A stretch of 64,000 nt of DNA from Microbacterium testaceum StLB037 (lineage in GTDB: Bacteria > Actinomycetota > Actinomycetes > Actinomycetales > Microbacteriaceae). The stretch covers positions 3,410,001 through 3,474,000 of the forward strand of contig NC_015125.1 in NCBI RefSeq assembly GCF_000202635.1, given 5' to 3'. The position numbers were made by a program, and so were the translations under genes. The notes beneath the pieces are model-generated. The model searched no databases and was not told where the DNA came from. It worked only from the letters and a program-made list of their open reading frames with translations. Shown here in pieces: positions 54,388-63,577 of the stretch (positions are counted from its first letter, which is position 1; every line of letters starts with the position of its first letter).

Positions 54388-54897
54388 ATGTCTCGTCACG
54401 TGCTGAGCCTCCTCGTCGAGGACAAGCCCGGTCTGCTCACGCGCGTCGCCGGTCTCTTCGCGCGCCGCGGGTTCAACATCGAATCCCTCGCCGTGGGCGT
54501 GACCGAGGTGCCGGGTCTCTCGCGCATCACGGTCGTGGTCGACGTCGAAGGCCTGCCGCTCGAGCAGGTCACGAAGCAGCTCAACAAGCTGATCAACGTG
54601 ATCAAGATCGTCGAGCTCGACCCCGCGGCATCCGTTCAGCGCGAACACGTCCTCGTGAAGGTGCGCGCCGACAACGCGACACGGTCGAACGTGCTCGAGG
54701 TCGTGAACCTCTTCCGCGCCTCGGTGGTCGATTACGCCCCGGATGCCATCGTGATCGAGATCACGGGTGACTCGGGCAAGGTCGCCGCCTTCCTCAAAGC
54801 CATCGAGCCGTTCGGCGTGAAAGAGCTCGCGCAGTCGGGTCTTCTCGCGGTCGGTCGCGGCGGCAAGAGCATCACCGAACGCGTCCTGCGCGGCTGA
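54388..54897 (+). CDS. ilvN: Acetolactate synthase small (regulatory) subunit
   Basis: This 169-residue valine-sensing subunit starts with an ACT domain (HVLSLLVEDKPGLLTRVAGLFARRGFNIESLAVG) and ends in the conserved C-terminal domain with GLLAVGRGG. It stimulates IlvB and gives feedback inhibition. GGAGG lies 7 nt before the ATG. Confidence 0.97.
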   Translation: MSRHVLSLLVEDKPGLLTRVAGLFARRGFNIESLAVGVTEVPGLSRITVVVDVEGLPLEQVTKQLNKLINVIKIVELDPAASVQREHVLVKVRADNATRSNVLEVVNLFRASVVDYAPDAIVIEITGDSGKVAAFLKAIEPFGVKELAQSGLLAVGRGGKSITERVLRG

Positions 54898-54903
54898 ACC
54901 CCC

Positions 54904-55031
54904 GTCGGTCCCGGAGCCTGTCGAAGGGCCGACACCCCGAACCGCGTCGGTCCCTGAGCCTGTCGAAGGGCCCGACTCCCGAACTTCACTCGTCCACCAA
55001 ACCCCCGGTCCCTTCGACAAGCTCAGGGACC
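54904..55031. repeat. Three REP-like palindromes between ilvN and ilvC
   Basis: Units lie at about 54904-54933 (outer arms GTCGG/CCGAC), 54946-54976 (GTCGG.. CCGAC) and 55007-55031 (GGTCCCT/AGGGACC). They occupy most of the 155-bp gap. The last unit ends 21 bp before the ilvC start, just upstream of its AAGGAG site. Confidence 0.92.
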
Positions 55032-55034
55032 TGA

Positions 55035-56078
<1,044 letters not shown>

Positions 56079-56159
56079 CCTCCGCCGGAGGCTGCGTCAT
56101 CCATAGCGATCGCCCAGGCGATCGCGGTGGGCTCGGCCGCGCGCTGAGTTCCTCTTCCC

Positions 56160-56193
56160 GAACGCCCCGGAACCCTGTGGTTCCGGGGCGTTC
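56160..56193 (+). terminator. Terminator after ilvC
   Basis: GAACGCCCCGGAACC pairs perfectly with GGTTCCGGGGCGTTC around a CTGT loop. No long T-run follows, as is common in high-GC actinobacteria. Confidence 0.9.
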
Positions 56194-56247
56194 GCCGTTT
56201 CGGCGGGGCGCGCCCCGGTCGCGGGGGAGCGCCGCTACCGTGGAGAC

Positions 56248-56787
56248 GTGAGCACACCGCGCGATGACGACGCCCTCTCGTGGGGCGGTGACGACGACCC
56301 GACCCTCGACGTCGGAGACAAGCGCGAGTCCGCGAGCCCCGGTGAGCCCGAACCGCTGATCCGGGAGCCTCGTCCGGAGCCGCTCGTCGCGTCCTCGCCC
56401 GAGCGCCCCGCGACCGTGGTGCCCGATGACGGCGGGGCGGCCGAGCCCGTGGCATCCGCTTCGTCCGAAGAAGTCCCGGATGCCGCGCCCGCGGCGCCCC
56501 TGGGCAACATCGGTCTCGTGGGCATCGGTGTGGTGGCCGCGACGTACCTGTTCTTCGCGCTCGGCTGGCTCGTCTCCGGACGCCAGCTGCAGAGCCTCGG
56601 CATCCCGATTCCGGACGTCACCGTCGTCGCGATGACCATCGGCGCGACACTCGCACCGCTCGTCTGGTTCGTCGCGGTGCTCGTGCTCACCCGCTCGTGG
56701 CGGACGTGGCAGCGTTTCCTGCTGCTCATCCTGGGGCTCGTGCTGCTCGTGCCCTGGCCGTTCCTGTCGATGGGGTCCCTCGCATGA
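56248..56787 (+). CDS. Hypothetical membrane protein with acidic N-terminus
   Basis: This 179-residue protein has a disordered acidic, Pro/Glu-rich first half (about 1-85) and three hydrophobic segments after it. I recognise no family. GTG 56248 is 6 nt from TACCGT (56236-56241), so it is predicted leaderless. It overlaps the next membrane-protein gene by 4 nt, suggesting a two-protein membrane complex. Confidence 0.75.
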   Translation: MSTPRDDDALSWGGDDDPTLDVGDKRESASPGEPEPLIREPRPEPLVASSPERPATVVPDDGGAAEPVASASSEEVPDAAPAAPLGNIGLVGIGVVAATYLFFALGWLVSGRQLQSLGIPIPDVTVVAMTIGATLAPLVWFVAVLVLTRSWRTWQRFLLLILGLVLLVPWPFLSMGSLA

Positions 56788-57122
56788 GTGCCGTCACCCG
56801 TACGCGCCATCTCCCGACCTGGCTGATCGTCACGATCGCGGGGGTCTTCGGCCTGTTCTACGCCTACGTCGTGTGGAGCTCGGTCGCGCTCCTCGTGCTG
56901 CAGGTGAACGGCCCGCTCGGGCTCAACGGCCTCGGCTGGTTCGTCTACATCCTGCCCGTCGTCTTCCCGCTGATCGCCTTCGGCATCGCGTTCTCGATCG
57001 GGTGGCGGCGGAAGGCGGGGGAGTTCGCGATCGTGATGCTCGCCGGCCTCACCCTGTCCTCGGCCTTCTGGCTCGCGATCGTCGGGTACGGCACGACTTC
57101 GTACGGGCTGTACGGGTCGTAG
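56784..57122 (+). CDS. Hypothetical small membrane protein
   Basis: This 112-residue protein has three hydrophobic segments (about 12-38, 47-68, 77-100) and almost no soluble part. The ATG overlaps the TGA of the preceding gene, so the two are translationally coupled and probably interact. It has no recognised family. Confidence 0.75.
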   Translation: MSAVTRTRHLPTWLIVTIAGVFGLFYAYVVWSSVALLVLQVNGPLGLNGLGWFVYILPVVFPLIAFGIAFSIGWRRKAGEFAIVMLAGLTLSSAFWLAIVGYGTTSYGLYGS

Positions 57123-57239
57123 GCGGCGGCGTGCGCGCCCCCGACGCGCGCCACCGGCCCGCACCCCGGCCGCCGCGCCGGACAGGGGCATCGGATCGGC
57201 GGGATCGTCACACGGTCCGGCATCCATCCGCCTCCGCGC

Positions 57240-57245
57240 TAGGCT
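57240..57245 (+). promoter_or_regulatory. Possible -10 box of serA
   Basis: TAGGCT lies 95 nt before the GTG start, which would give a leader of about 88 nt. The leader has no clear riboswitch or attenuator structure that I can recognise. Confidence 0.35.
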
Positions 57246-57339
57246 GGCAGACGGCCCGCACGGGTCGCGCGCCCGGTTCGCGCCGGCGGTGTGCGACGGT
57301 GCGCGTCACCTCCCCAGCACCGTTTCGAAGGACGCATCC

Positions 57340-58944
57340 GTGACGAAGCCCGTCGTGCTCATCGCCGAAGAACTCTCTCCCGCCACGATCGACGCGCTCG
57401 GCCCCGACTTCGACGTGCGCAACGTCGATGGGACCGACCGCCCCGCGCTGCTCTCGGCTCTCGCCGACGCGCACGCGGTGCTGGTGCGCTCGGCCACCCA
57501 GATCGACGCCGAGGCCCTCGCGGCCGCCCCGTCGCTGAAGGTCGTCGCCCGCGCCGGCGTCGGACTCGACAACGTCGACATCAAGTCGGCCACGGCCGCG
57601 GGTGTCATGGTCGTGAACGCGCCGACCTCGAACATCATCTCGGCGGCCGAGCTCACGGTCGGGCACGTGCTGAGCCTCGCGCGCCGCATCCCCGCCGCCC
57701 ACGCCTCGCTCGCGCAGGGCCTGTGGAAGCGCAGCTCCTTCACCGGCACCGAGCTGTTCGAGAAGACGATCGGCATCATCGGCCTCGGCCGCATCGGTGC
57801 CCTCATCGCCGCACGACTGCAGGGCTTCGACATGCGCGTGATCGCGTACGACCCGTACGTCACCGCGACGCGCGCGCAGCAGCTCGGCGTACAGCTCGTC
57901 TCGCTCGACGAACTGCTCGAGCAGAGCGACTTCGTCACGATCCACATGCCGAAGACGCCCGAGACCACCGGCATGATCGGCGCCGAACAGCTGCGCCGCA
58001 TGAAGAAGACGGCTTACGTGATCAACGTCGCCCGCGGCGGACTCATCGACGAAGAGGCTCTCTTCGAGGCTCTCACCACCGGTGAGATCGCCGGCGCGGG
58101 CCTCGACGTCTTCTCCACCGAGCCCCCGGCCGAGGGCGGGCCGGCGCGTAAGCTCCTCGACCTGCCGAACGTCGTCGTCACCCCGCACCTGGGTGCCAGC
58201 ACCGAGGAGGCGCAGGAGAAGGCGGGCGTCTCGGTCGCGCGTTCGGTGAAGCTCGCCCTCGAGGGAGACCTCGTTCCGGATGCCGTGAACGTCGCCGGTG
58301 GGGCCATCGACCCGTTCGTGCGCCCGGGTATCGCGCTCGTCGAGATGCTCGGCCAGTTCTTCAGCGGCCTCGCCGACAGCGCTCTGACCTCGCTCGACAT
58401 CGAGGTGCGTGGTGAACTCGCCGCCTACGACGTCAGCGTCTACCGGCTCGCCGCGCTCAAGGGGTACTTCAGCCGCATCGTCAGCGAGAGCGTGTCGTAC
58501 GTCAACGCGCCGCTGTTCGCCGAGCAGCGCGGTGTGGAGGCTCGCCTCGTCGTCGAGGCCGAGAGCCCGCTGTACCGCAACATCACGATCCTGCGCGGAA
58601 CCCTCGCGGACGGCTCGAGCCTCACGGTCGCCGGCACGCTCGCCGGAACCCGCATGGTGCCGAAGGTCGTCGCCATCAACGGCTACGACATCGAGGTGCC
58701 GATCGAGCAGCACCACCTCGTCATGCGCTACGCCGACCGCCCCGGCATCGTCGCGATCTACGGCCAGAAGCTGGGTGAAGCCGGCATCAACATCGCGGGA
58801 CTGCAGGTGGCTGCTCCGGATGCCACGGGTCGTGCGCTCTCGGTGCTCACGGTCGACTCGCCGGTGCCCGACGAGATCCTCGGCGCCATGCGCGAGGCCG
58901 TCGGGGCGGACCTGTTCCGCCAGATCGACATCGTCGAGGGCTGA
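57340..58944 (+). CDS. serA: D-3-phosphoglycerate dehydrogenase (long form)
   Basis: This 534-residue enzyme starts serine synthesis by oxidising 3-phosphoglycerate with NAD. It has a split substrate domain, a Rossmann domain with IGIIGLGRIGALIA near 145-158, catalytic residues in VINVARGGLIDEEAL (Arg), VFSTEPP (Glu) and TPHLGAST (His), an intervening (ASB-like) domain (about 315-450) and a C-terminal ACT domain that can sense serine. Length fits the long mycobacterial type. GTG 57340 has AAGGA 7 nt upstream. Confidence 0.97.
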   Translation: MTKPVVLIAEELSPATIDALGPDFDVRNVDGTDRPALLSALADAHAVLVRSATQIDAEALAAAPSLKVVARAGVGLDNVDIKSATAAGVMVVNAPTSNIISAAELTVGHVLSLARRIPAAHASLAQGLWKRSSFTGTELFEKTIGIIGLGRIGALIAARLQGFDMRVIAYDPYVTATRAQQLGVQLVSLDELLEQSDFVTIHMPKTPETTGMIGAEQLRRMKKTAYVINVARGGLIDEEALFEALTTGEIAGAGLDVFSTEPPAEGGPARKLLDLPNVVVTPHLGASTEEAQEKAGVSVARSVKLALEGDLVPDAVNVAGGAIDPFVRPGIALVEMLGQFFSGLADSALTSLDIEVRGELAAYDVSVYRLAALKGYFSRIVSESVSYVNAPLFAEQRGVEARLVVEAESPLYRNITILRGTLADGSSLTVAGTLAGTRMVPKVVAINGYDIEVPIEQHHLVMRYADRPGIVAIYGQKLGEAGINIAGLQVAAPDATGRALSVLTVDSPVPDEILGAMREAVGADLFRQIDIVEG

Positions 58945-58962
58945 GGCTCGAACGGTTCGGGG

Positions 58963-58988
58963 GAGGGGGTCGCCGCGGCGGCCCCCTC
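58963..58988 (+). terminator. Terminator after serA
   Basis: GAGGGGG (58963-58969) pairs with CCCCCTC (58982-58988) around a self-complementary CGCCGCGGCG core and is followed by TTCC. Confidence 0.85.
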
Positions 58989-59081
58989 TTCCGCTTCTGC
59001 GGGCACACATCTCCGCTGGCCGGGGTGCGAGGGGCCGGTTCTTCTCGGGTGACGCCTCAGCTTCTGGGTGAGGATTCCCGG

Positions 59082-59261
59082 GTGGCTATCGTCCTCCGCG
59101 TCGTCTCCGCCGGTCTCGGCATCCTGTTCCTCGTTGCGGGGGTGGCGGACGTTCTGCGCCGAACCCCGTGGGGGATCCTCGGGGCGATCGGCGGGCTGCT
59201 CCTCCTGCTCGGGGTCGTGATGGACCTGCGGCGGGAGCGACGGGAGCGACGGCGCGACTGA
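59082..59261 (+). CDS. Small two-helix membrane protein
   Basis: This 59-residue protein has two hydrophobic segments with a short RRTPWG loop and a strongly basic tail (RRERRERRRD). GTG 59082 is chosen because GAGGA lies 7 nt upstream. A longer reading starts at GTG 59025. The family is not recognised. Confidence 0.55.
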   Translation: MAIVLRVVSAGLGILFLVAGVADVLRRTPWGILGAIGGLLLLLGVVMDLRRERRERRRD

Positions 59262-59524
59262 GCTTTGCTCGCGGTGTGAACGGTGTGTGCGCTCAGGTCC
59301 GTCCATTCGTGCGCGTGAGCGCCTCCAGGGTGCTGGCGGCGAGCCATGAGGCTCGCTCATGCCGCGTACTGACGGGTGAGTTCCACGCTCCCTGCTCGGG
59401 TGATGCTGTTCGTGATTTTCTCGCCAAGACCCAGGCTTCTCGCTTCCGGTAGCCCCGTGATTCTGCAGAACTTGATCTGTGTCCACCGAACGGCGGACAT
59501 CGGCTGCCTGCGAATGTCGCGCGC

Positions 59525-59971
59525 ATGAACACTCGATACGTAACGAATGGACCTGCGTCGGCTTCGAGGGAATGCGCGCGCGCATCCCCTCTCGTCACCC
59601 GTCGGCGGTGGTGGTCCGCCTGGATAGCGATCTCGATTGTGACTGCCTCGCTCGTCCCCGCGACCGCAGCGTCCGCCCAATGGGGAGCGCCGGAACCTCA
59701 GAGGTATTGTTCCTCGTCGGTCGGGTGCTACGTGGATCCAGCCACGGGCCGAGCCGTTTACACCACGCTGGGCCCGACGCTCACGGCACGGGAGAGGGCG
59801 CTTCTGGGGCAGTGTCAGCTCCGGTTGGCGGGCAGCGGCGCCGGTCTCGCAGGCGGGATCGCAGGCAGAAACTGGCTGGCGGTTCTCGGAGCAGCGTTCA
59901 ACGGGGGAGCCGCTTTGAGTGGTCCATGCAAAGATCTCTGGAACTCAACCGCTCGTTACAGGAGGAGCTGA
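59525..59971 (+). CDS. Secreted Cys-containing small protein
   Basis: This 148-residue protein has a long basic N-region (TRRRWW), a hydrophobic core (AWIAISIVTASLVPA) and a likely signal cleavage near ASA-QWG (about residue 51). The mature part of about 97 residues has four cysteines (RYCSSSVGCYV, GQCQLR, GPCKDLW), enough for two disulfides, and a Gly/Ala-rich middle (LAGSGAGLAGGIAG). Codon use is less GC-biased than in neighbours. No ribosome site precedes the ATG. The next gene starts 2 nt after its stop. I recognise no family. A secreted effector or peptide is one possibility. Confidence 0.6.
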   Translation: MNTRYVTNGPASASRECARASPLVTRRRWWSAWIAISIVTASLVPATAASAQWGAPEPQRYCSSSVGCYVDPATGRAVYTTLGPTLTARERALLGQCQLRLAGSGAGLAGGIAGRNWLAVLGAAFNGGAALSGPCKDLWNSTARYRRS

Positions 59972-59973
59972 CC

Positions 59974-60153
59974 ATGAGGGGCTCGCGCGGCGTCAACGTC
60001 CTGCTAATCGTTCTCGGGGTGGTCTTTGTTGTGGTCGGCGTCATCGGTCTTCCGACTCACGTTGTGAGTGCCTCCTTCGCGGGGGTAGGTGGTGTCCTCA
60101 TGGTCACCGGCGGAGCGATCGCCTTGATCAAGAGCCGGAAATCGACCACCTGA
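59974..60153 (+). CDS. Small two-helix membrane protein coupled to the secreted-protein gene
   Basis: This 59-residue protein has two hydrophobic segments (about 8-28 and 33-52) and a short basic end (KSRKSTT). GGAGGAG lies 6 nt before the ATG, inside the end of the upstream gene, so it is translated with it. It could anchor, export or protect against the secreted product, which is inference from the arrangement only. Confidence 0.6.
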   Translation: MRGSRGVNVLLIVLGVVFVVVGVIGLPTHVVSASFAGVGGVLMVTGGAIALIKSRKSTT

Positions 60154-60178
60154 AACGCACTCCCTAGAGCTCCCATTT

Positions 60179-60222
60179 CGCCCCGACGTCCGGTTCTCGT
60201 GCTCCCGGACGCCGGGGCGTTT
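60179..60222 (+). terminator. Terminator after the secreted-protein gene pair
   Basis: CGCCCCGACGTCCGG (60179-60193) pairs with CCGGACGCCGGGGCG (60205-60219) with one mismatch, followed by TTT. It starts 26 nt after the second stop. Confidence 0.85.
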
Positions 60223-60287
60223 GCGTGAGATCTTCGAGCCGAGCCGAGATATGCGTTCTTCAGGGTTCGACGCCGACAACGCGAGCG

Positions 60288-60830
60288 TCAGGTCGTCGCG
60301 GCGACGACGGCCTCGATGAGCTTGTCGAGATCCGCACCCTCGACCCGGGGGCTCGGGACGGCGTTCAGATCGAGCACGGCGTTGAAGTAGAGGCCGTCGC
60401 TGACCAGGAGGACGATCTGCAGGGCGGTCTCGTCGCGGGTGTGACCGCGCAGGCTCTCCTCCCACAGTTCTCGCACGTGCCGGAGCGACGCCGTCGCCGT
60501 GTCGTTGCCGTTCTGCGCCAAGCGGGAGACCGCGAGGATCGTGACATCGAGGGCGGAGCCGGTGTTCTGCGATGACCGGATGTGAGCTGCGACAGCACCC
60601 TCGGTGGAGCGCTCGATCTCGTCGATGTCTTCTTTCGCGAGCTTCTCGAGACGCTCGACGAGAGCGGCCTCGAGGGCGCTCTTCGAGTTGAAGTGGTACA
60701 GCAGCCCACCCTTGGAGACCCCCGCGGCTCGGGCCGTGGCGTCCATGGTGGCGGAGCGCTCTCCCTCGTCGACGAGGATGCGGGTGAAGGCGTCGAGGAC
60801 GGCTTCGCGGGCGAGTGGGGGGCGGCTCAT
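60288..60830 (-). CDS. TetR family transcriptional regulator
   Basis: This 180-residue repressor has the TetR helix-turn-helix in ATMDATARAAGVSKGGLLYHFNSKSALEAAL near residues 27-58 and a variable ligand domain. It is divergent from the EmrB-type pump with 79 bp between starts, and a 22-bp palindrome in that gap is its likely operator. GAGGAG precedes the ATG. Confidence 0.92.
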   Translation of the reverse strand: MSRPPLAREAVLDAFTRILVDEGERSATMDATARAAGVSKGGLLYHFNSKSALEAALVERLEKLAKEDIDEIERSTEGAVAAHIRSSQNTGSALDVTILAVSRLAQNGNDTATASLRHVRELWEESLRGHTRDETALQIVLLVSDGLYFNAVLDLNAVPSPRVEGADLDKLIEAVVAATT

Positions 60831-60872
60831 GACTCCTCGATCGTACTGGCGAGCGGTGTTTCCTGTCTGTTA

Positions 60873-60894
60873 CTATACCGGCTGGACGGTTTAG
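60873..60894. promoter_or_regulatory. Probable TetR operator between the repressor and the efflux gene
   Basis: CTATACCG and CGGTTTAG are inverted around a GCTGGA centre, with one mismatch between arms. The site overlaps the likely -10 region (TACTAT at 60871) of the pump gene and lies 16 bp before its ATG, so binding would block the promoter. Confidence 0.65.
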
Positions 60895-60909
60895 AAACGG
60901 ATTCCAAGA

Positions 60910-62448
60910 ATGCTCACCTCGTCATTGCCCACGCAAGACATCGCCGTGACCCGCGCCGGGTGGCGCGGGTGGTTCGCGCTGGCCGTGCTCATGCTGCCCG
61001 TGCTCCTCGTGTCGGTCGACAACACGGTGCTGAGCTTCGCCCTGCCCGAGATCGCCCTCGACCTCCAGCCCTCGAGCATCGAGCAGCTGTGGATCATCGA
61101 CGTCTATCCCTTGGTGCTCGCGGGGCTACTCGTCACGATGGGCACCCTGGGCGACCGCTTCGGCCGCAAACGCATGCTGCTGATCGGAGCGATCGGATTC
61201 GCCGCCGTGTCCGCGCTGTCCGCCTTTGCGCCGACGGCAGCCGCGCTCATCGCCGGCCGCGCGCTCATGGGCGTCTTCGGCGCGATGCTCATGCCGTCGA
61301 CCCTGTCGCTGCTGCGCAGCATCTTCCGCGACCGCGACCAGCGGCGTTTCGCGATCGCGATCTGGGCGTCGGGTTTCTCCGCCGGCGCCGCCCTCGGCCC
61401 GATCGTGGGCGGGTTCCTTCTCGAGCACTTCTCGTGGGGATCGGTGTTCCTCATGGCTGTGCCGGTGCTCGTGCCTCTGCTGATCCTGGCCCCGTTCTTC
61501 GTCCCCGAGAGCCGCGACCCGGCGCCGGGTCGCTTCGACCCCCTCAGCGTGCTCCTGTCGCTCGCGACGATGGTGCCGATCGTCTACGGCATCAAGAAGC
61601 TCGCGGTCGACGGCCCGATGTCTCTCGCGCCGGTGCTGTTCGTCATCGGCATCGTCTTCGGCTGGCTGTTCGTCCGTCGGCAGCGTCGCCTCACCACCCC
61701 GATGCTGGACATGACCCTGTTCCAGCGCGGCACGTTCTCCGGCGCGATCCTCGTGAACCTGCTGAGCGTCGTCGGACTCGTCGGCTTCCTGTACTTCGTC
61801 GCGCAGCATCTCCAGCTCGTCGTCGGGCTCACCCCGATGGTCGCGGGCTTCGCCCTGCTGCCGGGACTCGCCCTCATGATCGTGTCGGGCCTCGCGGTGG
61901 TGCCGATCGCCGCCCGCTTTGCACCGCGAATCGTCGTGCCTGCCGCGCTCGCCTTCTCCGCGGTCGCGTACGTCCTCGTGGCCCTGTCCACGGCCGACCT
62001 CGTGCAACTCATCGTGGCCTTCGCACTTCTCGGCATCGGCATCGGCGCGGCCGAAACGGTATCGAACGAGCTCATTCTGTCGAGCGCGCCCTCCGCGAAG
62101 GCGGGCGCGGCCAGCGCTGTGTCCGAGACCGCGTACGAGGTGGGCGCCGTGCTCGGGACGGCCGTGCTCGGTGGCATCCTGGCCGCGTTCTACCGCGCTC
62201 AACTGGTGCTGCCGGCCGGGCTCCCGGATGCCGCCGCCTCCGCCGCGCGAGAGACGCTCGCCGGTGCGGTCGCCGTGTCGCACACCCTCGACGATGCCGC
62301 GCTGGCCGAGGCCCTGCGGGTCGCCGCGGCTCACGCGTTCGACTCCGGCGTGGTGGTGACGGCCCTGATCGGTGCCGGTCTCATCGTCATCGCGGGTGTG
62401 ATCGCTGCCACTACCCTGGGAGGAACCCGCAGCACGTCGACGAAGTGA
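60910..62448 (+). CDS. MFS drug efflux transporter, DHA2 (EmrB/QacA) type
   Basis: This 512-residue protein has about 14 hydrophobic segments. It shows the N-terminal [20 protein letters not shown] block, motif [15 protein letters not shown] near 77-91 and motif C-like [16 protein letters not shown] near 155-170. 14-helix DHA2 pumps export cationic drugs and dyes by proton antiport. Control by the adjacent TetR is likely. The ribosome site is weak. Confidence 0.93.
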   Translation: MLTSSLPTQDIAVTRAGWRGWFALAVLMLPVLLVSVDNTVLSFALPEIALDLQPSSIEQLWIIDVYPLVLAGLLVTMGTLGDRFGRKRMLLIGAIGFAAVSALSAFAPTAAALIAGRALMGVFGAMLMPSTLSLLRSIFRDRDQRRFAIAIWASGFSAGAALGPIVGGFLLEHFSWGSVFLMAVPVLVPLLILAPFFVPESRDPAPGRFDPLSVLLSLATMVPIVYGIKKLAVDGPMSLAPVLFVIGIVFGWLFVRRQRRLTTPMLDMTLFQRGTFSGAILVNLLSVVGLVGFLYFVAQHLQLVVGLTPMVAGFALLPGLALMIVSGLAVVPIAARFAPRIVVPAALAFSAVAYVLVALSTADLVQLIVAFALLGIGIGAAETVSNELILSSAPSAKAGAASAVSETAYEVGAVLGTAVLGGILAAFYRAQLVLPAGLPDAAASAARETLAGAVAVSHTLDDAALAEALRVAAAHAFDSGVVVTALIGAGLIVIAGVIAATTLGGTRSTSTK

Positions 62449-62473
62449 CGTGCCCCGAGCTCTGAGGAGAGCG

Positions 62474-63523
62474 ATGTCGCGTGTCGTGAAGCTGGCCGTC
62501 ATCCCCGGTGACGGAATCGGTCCCGAGGTCGTCGCGGAGGCCGTCAAGGTCCTCGATGCCGTCACCGCCGACTCGGGCGTCGTCTTCGAGAAGACGCCCT
62601 TCTCCCTCGGTGCGGGGCGCTACCTCGAGACCGGCGACACGCTCACCGACGACGACCTCGCGGCGATCGCCGGGCACGACGCGATCCTGCTCGGCGCCGT
62701 CGGCGGAGTGCCCGGTGACCCGCGCCTCAAGAACGCGAACATCGAGCGCGGTCTGCTGCTGAAGCTCCGCTTCGAACTCGACCATTACGTCAATCTGCGC
62801 CCCTCGAAGCTGTATCCCGGCGCCTCAGGCCCGCTCGCCGACCCGGGCGACATCGACTTCGTCGTCGTCCGCGAGGGAACCGAGGGGCCGTACGTCGGCA
62901 ACGGCGGGGCCATCCGACAGGGCACCCCGCACGAGGTCGCCAACGAGACCTCGGTCAACACGGCCTTCGGCGTCGAGCGCGTCGTCCGCTACGCCTTCGC
63001 CCTGGCGGAGCGGCGTCGCCACAAGTTGACGCTCGTGCACAAGACGAACGTGCTCGTGCACGCCGGGGGGATGTGGAAGCGGATCGTGGATGCCGTGGCA
63101 TCCGAGTTCCCGGGGGTCGACGTAGACTACCTGCACGTCGACGCGACAACCATCTTCCTGGTCACGAACCCGGGCCGCTTCGACGTGATCGTCACCGACA
63201 ACCTCTTCGGCGACATCTTGACCGACTTGGCCGGCGCCGTCACCGGAGGCATCGGCCTCGCCGCATCGGGCAACATCAACCCCGACGGCGCGTTCCCCTC
63301 GATGTTCGAGCCCGTCCACGGATCGGCGCCCGACATCGCGGGTACCCAGAAGGCCGACCCCACGGCCGCGATCCTCTCCGTCGCCCTCCTGCTCGACCAC
63401 CTCGGGCTCACCGACGAAGCCGCCCGCGTCACCCACGCGGTCGAGACCGACATCGCGCACCGTGACGGCGTCCGCACCACTGCCCAGATCGGCGACGCCA
63501 TCGCCGACCGCGTCCGGGCGTAA
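62474..63523 (+). CDS. leuB: 3-Isopropylmalate dehydrogenase
   Basis: This 349-residue enzyme oxidises and decarboxylates 3-isopropylmalate in leucine synthesis. It shows [16 protein letters not shown] at the start, the substrate arginines in [36 protein letters not shown], and the metal aspartates in [15 protein letters not shown] near 245. GAGGAG lies upstream of the ATG. ilvE follows after 54 nt. Confidence 0.97.
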   Translation: MSRVVKLAVIPGDGIGPEVVAEAVKVLDAVTADSGVVFEKTPFSLGAGRYLETGDTLTDDDLAAIAGHDAILLGAVGGVPGDPRLKNANIERGLLLKLRFELDHYVNLRPSKLYPGASGPLADPGDIDFVVVREGTEGPYVGNGGAIRQGTPHEVANETSVNTAFGVERVVRYAFALAERRRHKLTLVHKTNVLVHAGGMWKRIVDAVASEFPGVDVDYLHVDATTIFLVTNPGRFDVIVTDNLFGDILTDLAGAVTGGIGLAASGNINPDGAFPSMFEPVHGSAPDIAGTQKADPTAAILSVALLLDHLGLTDEAARVTHAVETDIAHRDGVRTTAQIGDAIADRVRA

Positions 63524-63577
63524 CCTGGACCGATCGGCGAGCATCGCCCCCGGCACTCGACAAGCTTTGGACAACGA

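Noticed and set aside
57246..57339. Riboswitch or attenuator in the serA leader
   Set aside because: No leader peptide, terminator/antiterminator pair or known aptamer core could be seen.
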